A stretch of DNA of 64,000 nucleotides, taken from assembly GCA_042408355.1 (NCBI GenBank), contig JBHORD010000033.1, positions 1-64,000 on the forward strand. The letters are read 5' to 3'. The position numbers were made by a program, and so were the translations under genes. Positions 58,717 to 64,000 of this stretch are shown piece by piece (positions within the stretch are counted from its first letter, which is position 1; every line of letters starts with the position of its first letter). The stretch is from Fen-1038 sp042408355 (GTDB taxonomy: Bacteria > Chloroflexota > Anaerolineae > Anaerolineales > Villigracilaceae). Under the pieces are notes generated by a model. That model saw nothing but the letters and a program-made list of their open reading frames with translations, ran no database searches and was not told where the DNA came from.

Positions 58717-59874
58717 ATGGCATACAACTTTGACCTTGTTATCAACCGTCGCAATCCAGATAATTTGAATAAATGGACGATGTATCCAAAGGATGTTCTG
58801 CCCATGTGGGTGGCAGACATGGACTTCCGCGCGCCGAAACCCATTTTGGATACGCTCCATAAAGCCGTGGATCACGGCGTACTCGGTTATGAGCTGACGC
58901 CCAAATCTTTGAAGGAAACCGTCGCGGCGCGCATGGATAATTTGTATCGCTGGAAAGTCAGGCCCGAAGCGGTCGTGGCTGTGACCGGCATCGTCAGCGG
59001 ATTCAGCGTCGCCGCGCGGGAATTTTGCGGGCCGAAGAAGGGCGTTCTGGTTCAAACGCCGGTCTATAACGAATTTCATGCCATCAAAGATAATGTGGGC
59101 ATCCCGCAACTGGATGCGCCGCTCATTGAGCATATTGACGGAAATATTCTGCGCTACGAAATTGATTGGGACATTTTCGAAAAACAGGTAAAGAGGGCGG
59201 GAATGTTCCTGCTGTGCAATCCGCACAACCCGCTGGGAATCATCTTCCCGCCGAACGATTTGCTCCGCATGGCGGAGATTTGCATCAGGCATCATGTCCT
59301 GATCGTCTCTGACGAAATCCATTCCGAGTTATTACTGGCTGGCAGCAAGTTCACGCCGATGGCAACTCTGTCGAAAGAGATTGCTGAGCACACGATCACG
59401 CTGGTCTCGCCATCGAAGACTTTTAACGTGCCGGGACTCTTCTGCGGTTTTGCGATCATCCCCAACAAAGAGTTGCGCGCTCGTTATCAGAAACAAGTTG
59501 ATCATTTGCGCCTGCACGTCAGCAGTATGGGACTCTTCGCGGCGCGGACCGCCTTCAGCGGTAAATGCGACGGTTGGCTGAAAGACCTCCGCCGCTATCT
59601 GACAGCCAACCGCGATTTCCTCGTCGAGTATGTCAGCGAAAATTTTCCCGATGTGCGATTGACCATTCCTGATGCGACCTATCTTGCCTGGCTCGATTTC
59701 TCCGCCTATAAATTGAAAAAGTCGCCGTACGATTTCTTTTTGAAGAAAGCCAAAGTTGCGTTGAGTGACGGAAAAATTTTTGGAAAAGGATATGAACAAT
59801 ACGTCCGCTTGAATTTTGGCTGTCCGCGCAGTATATTGGAGCAAGGTCTGGATCGGATCAAACGCTCGCTTTAA
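58717..59874 (+). CDS. MalY/PatB-type PLP enzyme (cystathionine beta-lyase family), 385 aa
   Basis: Fold-type I aminotransferase of the MalY/PatB group. M-W-V-A-D-M-D-F near residue 30 is the family's substrate-side motif. N-P-H-N-P near 168 and S-D-E-I-H near 200 bind the PLP ring, and the Lys is in S-P-S-K-T-F-N-V-P-G near 236. The group usually has cysteine-S-conjugate beta-lyase activity. The start is the ATG at 58717 behind GGAGG; the longer frame starts in the terminator region. It is followed by an O-methyltransferase gene 62 bases on. Confidence 0.87.
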   Translation: MAYNFDLVINRRNPDNLNKWTMYPKDVLPMWVADMDFRAPKPILDTLHKAVDHGVLGYELTPKSLKETVAARMDNLYRWKVRPEAVVAVTGIVSGFSVAAREFCGPKKGVLVQTPVYNEFHAIKDNVGIPQLDAPLIEHIDGNILRYEIDWDIFEKQVKRAGMFLLCNPHNPLGIIFPPNDLLRMAEICIRHHVLIVSDEIHSELLLAGSKFTPMATLSKEIAEHTITLVSPSKTFNVPGLFCGFAIIPNKELRARYQKQVDHLRLHVSSMGLFAARTAFSGKCDGWLKDLRRYLTANRDFLVEYVSENFPDVRLTIPDATYLAWLDFSAYKLKKSPYDFFLKKAKVALSDGKIFGKGYEQYVRLNFGCPRSILEQGLDRIKRSL

Positions 59875-59936
59875 GCAATAAAGTGAATGTCAATAAACCG
59901 TGATTCAAATTCTTTATTGGTTTACAGGAGATGACA

Positions 59937-60578
59937 ATGGCTAATTTGTTGACGTATTCGAGAACGCAGGAATTTCTGACTTCATTGGTTCCTCCGCGCG
60001 AAGAAGAAATGAAAAAAATGGAAAAGTATGCAGAGAAAACCGACTTTCCCATCATCGGCCCCGCCGCAGGTTATTACTGTTATCAAATCGCACGGATGAT
60101 CCAGGCGAAATCTGTATTTGAAATGGGCTCGGGCTACGGCTATTCAACCGCCTGGTTCGCGAAAGCGGTCAAAGAGAATGGGGGCGGAGTGGTGCATCAC
60201 GTCGTCTGGGACGCGAAACTTTCGGAGATGGCGCGCGGCCATTTGTCCCGGCTCGGATTCGATGGCATGATCCGTTACCTAGTCGCCGAAGCGATCGAAA
60301 CGCTGCGCGGAACTCCCGGCCCGTTCGACCTCATCTTCAACGACATCAATAAGGAGGCCTATCCTGCCTCTCTGCCGCTGATCAAGGAAAAACTGCGCCG
60401 GGGCGGCGTCTTGATTATTGATAACATTCTTTGGTCGGGCCGCATCTTCGACAAAAAGAACAAATCCGAATCAACCGAAGGCGTGCGCGCGTTCACGCGC
60501 TTGATCACACGCGACCCCGATTGGATCGTTTCGCTCGCGCCGGTGCGCGATGGCGTGATTGTGGCGTATAAAAAATAA
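59937..60578 (+). CDS. SAM-dependent O-methyltransferase, 213 aa
   Basis: Caffeoyl-CoA/catechol O-methyltransferase type: the substrate-binding P-P-R-E-E-E-M-K-K-M-E near the N-terminus, motif I E-M-G-S-G-Y-G-Y-S near 67, D-L-I-F-N-D near 139 (metal Asp), and G-G-V-L-I-I-D-N near 163. Such enzymes use Mg and methylate catechol-like hydroxyls. The start is the ATG at 59937, 5-6 bases after AGGAG; the ATG at 59931 abuts it. The methyl acceptor is unknown. A terminator follows within 10 bases. Confidence 0.87.
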   Translation: MANLLTYSRTQEFLTSLVPPREEEMKKMEKYAEKTDFPIIGPAAGYYCYQIARMIQAKSVFEMGSGYGYSTAWFAKAVKENGGGVVHHVVWDAKLSEMARGHLSRLGFDGMIRYLVAEAIETLRGTPGPFDLIFNDINKEAYPASLPLIKEKLRRGGVLIIDNILWSGRIFDKKNKSESTEGVRAFTRLITRDPDWIVSLAPVRDGVIVAYKK

Positions 60579-60587
60579 GCAGAAGTC

Positions 60588-60616
60588 AATTGCCCGATAG
60601 ACATCGGGCAATTTTG
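60588..60616 (+). terminator. Terminator after the O-methyltransferase gene
   Basis: AATTGCCCGAT (60588-60598) pairs with ATCGGGCAATT (60603-60613), 4-base loop, then TTTGTT. It lies directly before the promoter of the PLP enzyme gene. Confidence 0.88.
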
Positions 60617-60641
60617 TTGTTGCGGCTTTTTAGGATATAAT
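60614..60641 (+). promoter_or_regulatory. Promoter of the TrpB-like PLP enzyme gene
   Basis: TTGTTG (60614-60619), 16-base spacer, TATAAT (60636-60641), 41 bases before the ATG. The operator palindrome starts 2-3 bases after the -10. Confidence 0.7.
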
Positions 60642-60643
60642 AC

Positions 60644-60660
60644 AAGTTGTCTGACAACTT
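60644..60660. promoter_or_regulatory. Operator palindrome AAGTTGTC-T-GACAACTT (same as at purine operon)
   Basis: A perfect 17-bp palindrome at the predicted transcription start. Fourteen of the central 15 bases match the site at 27837-27851, differing only at the central base. Same position relative to the -10 box in both. Confidence 0.7.
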
Positions 60661-60682
60661 TCCAAACAGGGAGTAGCAACCT

Positions 60683-62149
60683 ATGACCACGATTGATTTG
60701 ACCATCGAAAAGTCCCGCCGCGCGAATGCCATCAAGCGGGCAAAAGAACGCAACATCATTATCCCAACTTATGCCCAAATGAAAGACCCTTCAAAGATTC
60801 CTGCGAAAATAAAGGAGGAATTGAAGAAGATCGGACTCTGGGATGTTCATCCGCGCAACCTGTTCCGCATCACGTGGCATAATGAGCCGGTCGCATCAGG
60901 CGGGACGTTTGGCGGAGTCAATTATCTCGAGCTTCCGTCTTCGCTGACGGGAGTCAAAGCGCGCATCATCGTGCTGATCGGCAAATGGTTTCCGACCGGC
61001 GCGCATAAAGTCGGCGCGGCGTTCGGCTGTCTGGTGCCGCGCCTCGTTACCGGTCAGTTCGATCCGACCACGCAAAAAGCGGTGTGGCCCTCAACGGGGA
61101 ATTACTGCCGCGGCGGCGCATACGACTCTGCGCTGCTGGCGTGCGAATCAATTGCCATTCTGCCCGAAGGCATGTCGAAGGAACGGTTCGATTGGCTGTC
61201 GAAGATCGCAGGCGAGACGATCAAAACCCCCGGCTCCGAATCGAACGTCAAGGAAATTTTCGATAAGTGCAAAGAACTGCGCGCCTCCGGCCAAGATTTG
61301 ATGATCTTCAACCAATTCGAGGAATTCGGAAATTACCTCTGGCATTACGAAGTGACCGGCCATGCGATGGAAGAGGTTTTGAAAAAGGTGATGGGCAAGA
61401 ACGATCGTTATCGCGGCATGGCTTCCGCCACCGGTTCTGCCGGAACGATTGCCAGCGGCGATTACATGAAAAGACTTTTCCCAGACAGCAAAATTGTGGC
61501 CAGCGAAGCCCTGCAATGCCCCACGCTTTTGGAGAACGGATTTGGCGCCCATCGCATCGAAGGCATCGGCGATAAGCACGTGCCGTGGATTCACAATACG
61601 AAGAATACCGATGTTGTCGTAGCGATTGATGACAACGCGGTGGTCAATCTTTCCCGCCTGTTCAACGAAGAAACCGGCCGCGCTTATCTCGTCAAACAGG
61701 GCGTGCCTGAAAATATCGTTTCCCAACTTGACCTGATGGGCTTCTCCGGCATCTCGAATGTCTTGAGCGCCATCAAAGCCGCCAAATATTACGAGATGGG
61801 CGAGAACGACATTATGCTGACGGTGCTGACTGATTCGATGGAACTCTACCGCTCGCGCATTCATGAGATGCGTCAGGAATATGGCGAGTACACCGAAGCT
61901 GACGCGGCCGCCGATTTTGCCCGTTATCTGCATGGACAGTCCACGGATAACATGCTTGAACTGCGCTATACCGACCGCCGCCGCATCCACAATTTGAAAT
62001 ACTACACATGGGTCGAACAACAGGGCAAGACCTACGAAGAAATTCAGAAACAATGGTATGAGCCGAATTACTGGACCGACGTTCAGAAACAGGCCGATCA
62101 AATTGATGAATTGATCGTCGAGTTCAATAAGGAAGTTGGGCTGGCTTAA
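60683..62149 (+). CDS. TrpB/cysteine synthase-like PLP enzyme, probable purine-regulon member, 488 aa
   Basis: Fold-type II PLP enzyme. The PLP Lys lies in F-P-T-G-A-H-K-V-G-A near residue 108, a TrpB-like context; S-T-G-N-Y follows near 137, then A-S-A-T-G-S-A-G-T near 252, the phosphate-loop region. It is longer than TrpB (about 400) and has a large C-terminal helical part with Trp-rich ends. No trpA or other tryptophan gene is adjacent. It is a single-gene unit with its own promoter and terminator. Its promoter carries the same palindrome as the purine operon, so the likely role is an elimination step on an amino acid product of purine or ureide breakdown, such as 2,3-diaminopropionate. 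That role is an inference from regulation. Confidence 0.8.
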   Translation: MTTIDLTIEKSRRANAIKRAKERNIIIPTYAQMKDPSKIPAKIKEELKKIGLWDVHPRNLFRITWHNEPVASGGTFGGVNYLELPSSLTGVKARIIVLIGKWFPTGAHKVGAAFGCLVPRLVTGQFDPTTQKAVWPSTGNYCRGGAYDSALLACESIAILPEGMSKERFDWLSKIAGETIKTPGSESNVKEIFDKCKELRASGQDLMIFNQFEEFGNYLWHYEVTGHAMEEVLKKVMGKNDRYRGMASATGSAGTIASGDYMKRLFPDSKIVASEALQCPTLLENGFGAHRIEGIGDKHVPWIHNTKNTDVVVAIDDNAVVNLSRLFNEETGRAYLVKQGVPENIVSQLDLMGFSGISNVLSAIKAAKYYEMGENDIMLTVLTDSMELYRSRIHEMRQEYGEYTEADAAADFARYLHGQSTDNMLELRYTDRRRIHNLKYYTWVEQQGKTYEEIQKQWYEPNYWTDVQKQADQIDELIVEFNKEVGLA

Positions 62150-62157
62150 TTGTAAAA

Positions 62158-62195
62158 AGCAGGGACGAGAGGCCGCGGCTCGTCCCTGCTTTCTT
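62158..62195 (+). terminator. Terminator after the PLP enzyme gene
   Basis: A 12-bp perfect stem (62158-62169 with 62179-62190), 9-base loop, then TTCTT; 8 bases after the stop. Confidence 0.88.
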
Positions 62196-62208
62196 ATGAA
62201 TCCGGCTT

Positions 62209-62236
62209 TTGTATTGTTTTCCGGCGGTGCTATAAT
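62209..62236 (+). promoter_or_regulatory. Promoter of the zinc-ribbon protein gene
   Basis: TTGTAT (62209-62214), 16-base spacer, TATAAT (62231-62236), 35 bases before the ATG; GGAGGAG ribosome binding site. Confidence 0.65.
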
Positions 62237-62271
62237 CTGAAAAATTTATTGACCAACGGAGGAGCATTTGC

Positions 62272-62919
62272 ATGGACGCAATTGAATTTACGCGCAATTA
62301 TACGGATCATTCCACAGACCGCGGCTTTCAATTCGAATTTCACTGCGATCGGTGCGGCAACGGCTACAAAACTGCATTTCAGGCATGGTCTTTGGGTATG
62401 GCCTCCGGCGCGCTCGATGCGGCGTCGAGTATCTTCGGCGGTTTTTTCAACGACGCCGCCAACCTCGGCGAACGCGCAAGATCTGCCGGTTGGCAGCAGG
62501 CGCGCGATAAAGCCATGATCGAGGCCATCAATCAAATCAAGCCGAATTTCCTGCAATGTCCGAAATGTTCCAGTTGGGTCTGCAAAAAGAATTGCTGGAA
62601 TCAACAACGCGGGCTTTGCAAGAATTGCGCGCCCGATTTGGCGGTCGAGATTTCCGCACAGCAATCTGCGCAGGCTATTAACAAGATTCAACAAGACATC
62701 GGTGTGGATGCCGAAGATTCGAAATTGATCGGCAGTGTGGGCAATACGAAAGTCCAGGCTTCGTGCCCGAATTGTCATGCGCCATTGGCGTCCAATGCCA
62801 AGTTCTGTCCGTCATGTGGATATAAACTCGCCGACGCCGGAAAGTTTTGCACGAACTGCGGCGCGAAGCTAACGCCGGGCGCGAAATTCTGCGCGGAGTG
62901 CGGAACCAAACAGGAATAA
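62272..62919 (+). CDS. Multi-zinc-ribbon protein, 215 aa
   Basis: An N-terminal C-D-R-C-G pair and a central Cys-rich block (C-P-K-C, C-K-K-N-C, C-K-N-C) are followed by three C-terminal ribbons: C-P-N-C and C-P-S-C-G, then C-T-N-C-G and C-A-E-C-G. Between them is a Gly/Ala-rich helical segment at about 40-75 with A-S-G-A-L-D-A-A. The C-terminal double zinc ribbon is common in bacterial proteins of unknown role that join other domains. No membrane segment is clear. Possible adaptor for protein or nucleic acid contacts. Confidence 0.8.
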   Translation: MDAIEFTRNYTDHSTDRGFQFEFHCDRCGNGYKTAFQAWSLGMASGALDAASSIFGGFFNDAANLGERARSAGWQQARDKAMIEAINQIKPNFLQCPKCSSWVCKKNCWNQQRGLCKNCAPDLAVEISAQQSAQAINKIQQDIGVDAEDSKLIGSVGNTKVQASCPNCHAPLASNAKFCPSCGYKLADAGKFCTNCGAKLTPGAKFCAECGTKQE

Positions 62920-63004
62920 GCGTCGCGCTGAGCGGAGCGGCTCTTGACGCCGCACAGTCGAAGCGCTCTTCGGCCTCCCTGCGTTTCGCTCAGGGCGATT
63001 TAAC

Positions 63005-63574
63005 ATGCTGACCGAAACCTCTTTGATTTTGATTTGCGTCATGCCGACGCCCCGCGATTTGGAAATCGCGCGGCTTTTGGGCTGGTACCGAATCCCATTT
63101 CGAACCGCGCCGAAAGTGGTGGCCGTGGACTATCTGGCTTTTTATCAGCCCTCCAGCTTTGGCGAGCGCGGCGGGCGGATCGAGTTCGTTGCGCCGGTGC
63201 GCGGTCACGAGCTGACGACGCGCCGCGAATTGTTGAAGGACGAGTCCGATCATCCCCGCGCCAACGAAGAGTATTTCAAAATCCAAATCGGCGGATTGGA
63301 AAAATTGTCGAACCCCATCGTGGCCGATAAATGGAAGCGCCTCACGTTTTTGTATTCGACCGGCGAATATCTTCTGAAAGCCAGAACACTGAGCGACCTG
63401 GTTGTAAATGACGATGAACGCGCTGTGCTCTGGCGTTCGCTGCGTGAGCGCGCCGCGAACGAACAACTTTATAAAACCGATTTACCCGAAGCCGATATTC
63501 CGCCTGACGTGTTGATTGCTTTATTGGGGATCAAAGAAGGAAGTTCATCCTACAACTTTACCGATTTTGATTAA
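63005..63574 (+). CDS. Hypothetical protein, 189 aa
   Basis: A soluble alpha/beta protein starting with a hydrophobic strand (L-I-L-I-C-V-M-P-T-P-R-D) and continuing L-E-I-A-R-L-L-G-W-Y-R-I-P. The C-terminal half is charged, ending P-P-D-V-L-I-A-L-L-G-I-K-E. The phrase K-W-K-R-L-T-F-L-Y-S-T-G-E-Y suggests a nucleotide or nucleic acid context, but I recognise no family. It lies 85 bases after the zinc-ribbon gene, with no clear ribosome binding site. Two repeat copies follow directly. Confidence 0.6.
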   Translation: MLTETSLILICVMPTPRDLEIARLLGWYRIPFRTAPKVVAVDYLAFYQPSSFGERGGRIEFVAPVRGHELTTRRELLKDESDHPRANEEYFKIQIGGLEKLSNPIVADKWKRLTFLYSTGEYLLKARTLSDLVVNDDERAVLWRSLRERAANEQLYKTDLPEADIPPDVLIALLGIKEGSSSYNFTDFD

Positions 63575-63662
63575 TGACCGATGTTACGCAGTTTTCCTGT
63601 GGCGCGGCATTCATGCCGCTTGAAAATGCGAGATAAACCTCGCGCTACTGCGTAAGGTGAGT
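63575..63662 (-). repeat. 72-bp TTACGCAGT element, copy C
   Basis: TTACGCAGT (63584-63592) and ACTGCGTAA (63647-63655) are perfect inverted ends. Inner GCGGCAT-TC-ATGCCGC and GCGAGAT-AAAC-CTCGC hairpins. Reverse orientation relative to copies A and B. Confidence 0.85.
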
Positions 63663-63664
63663 AA

Positions 63665-63753
63665 TGACTGATGTTATGCAGTTTCCCTGTAAAGCGACAT
63701 TCTTGTCGTCTGAAAATACGAGATAAATCTGGCGCGGCTGTGTAAGGTGAGTT
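63665..63753 (-). repeat. 72-bp TTACGCAGT element, copy D
   Basis: Tandem with copy C at a 90-base pitch and more diverged: ends TTATGCAGT (63674-63682) and GCTGTGTAA (ending 63745). It ends just before the next gene's ATG and may supply part of its leader. Confidence 0.8.
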
Positions 63754-63754
63754 A

Positions 63755-64000
63755 ATGATAAGCCTTCCCTTCCTGCTCACTGCCGTCATTACATTTTCAT
63801 CCACGGTTGTGCTGATCGCCGACTGGCTGCGCCCCGACATTGTGGCTCTGCTGGTGATGACTCTGCTCGGTATTACCGGACAAACCACTCCATCGCAGAC
63901 ATTTGCCGGCTTTAGTTCATCAGCAACTATCACGATTCTTTCCATTTCAGTCATAGCCGAGGGCCTGACGCAATCCGGCGCGACGCGTTCGATCAGCCAA
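63755..64000 (+). CDS. SLC13/CitT-type anion transporter (N-terminal 82 residues, cut by window end)
   Basis: ATG at 63755, in frame to the window end. Two membrane segments (about 6-21 and 29-47) are separated by A-D-W-L-R-P-D-I-V-A-L-L-V-M. The sequence F-A-G-F-S-S-S-A-T-I-T-I-L-S follows, a pattern typical of the N-terminal half of divalent anion:sodium symporters and related TrkA-C transporters. GGTGAG of the preceding repeat serves as a weak ribosome binding site. The substrate cannot be told from this part. Confidence 0.7.
   Translation, partial: MISLPFLLTAVITFSSTVVLIADWLRPDIVALLVMTLLGITGQTTPSQTFAGFSSSATITILSISVIAEGLTQSGATRSISQ

Overview
The window looks like a chromosomal segment of a Chloroflexota bacterium, most likely of class Anaerolineae. 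This is inferred from moderately high GC, many lipoproteins with a short lipobox followed by Thr/Pro linkers, dense overlapping operons, TATAAT boxes placed very close to start codons, and dispersed intergenic repeats of the CTTCGTG/CTTCGCG kind. No ribosomal RNA or marker gene gives a firm taxonomic call. There is one tRNA (Glu, TTC), no CRISPR array, no complete insertion sequence and no phage.

Layout. 0-11.8 kb holds the end of a beta-helix surface protein, a lipoprotein, a ChlI/ChlD-type chelatase whose two halves are joined across an A9 slippery run, a four-domain S1 protein, an M19 dipeptidase, tRNA-Glu, signal peptidase I and two tandem HEFGH lipoproteins. 11.9-17.7 kb is a five-gene minus-strand operon: an exported membrane protein with a Cys-Ala repeat tail, a radical SAM/SPASM enzyme with a PqqD-like N-terminus, a paralogue of that enzyme that has lost its cluster cysteines, a membrane-anchored protein and a zinc-ribbon membrane protein. 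I consider this the best candidate for an undescribed peptide-modification system. 18-27.3 kb is mixed metabolism: a glycosidase-like lipoprotein, the large subunit of methylmalonyl-CoA mutase, a class III aminotransferase, an ROK sugar kinase, a TPR protein and small proteins.

27.8-44.1 kb is a purine/ureide catabolism region on the plus strand: 8-oxoguanine deaminase, adenine deaminase, a GntR regulator, YgeY hydrolase, an aspartate-carbamoyltransferase-like protein, YgeW carbamoyltransferase, carbamate kinase, and a BMP-type nucleoside/purine ABC importer. Base deamination, ring-product hydrolysis, carbamoyl transfer and ATP recovery from carbamoyl phosphate fit one route. A perfect palindrome at the operon promoter recurs at the promoter of a TrpB-like PLP enzyme at 60.7 kb, which suggests one regulon.

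47.6-58.6 kb is a light-response and carotenoid locus. A divergent promoter pair with a 13-bp inverted repeat drives crtB rightward. Leftward it drives a nine-gene operon: crtI, a CarH-type B12 photoreceptor, a membrane protein, an SDR, an MFS exporter, a DICT-domain protein, photolyase, a P450 and a fused lycopene cyclase. The last 5 kb holds an aminotransferase, an O-methyltransferase, the TrpB-like enzyme, a zinc-ribbon protein and the start of an SLC13-type transporter. A 72-bp repeat with TTACGCAGT ends occurs four times in the window.
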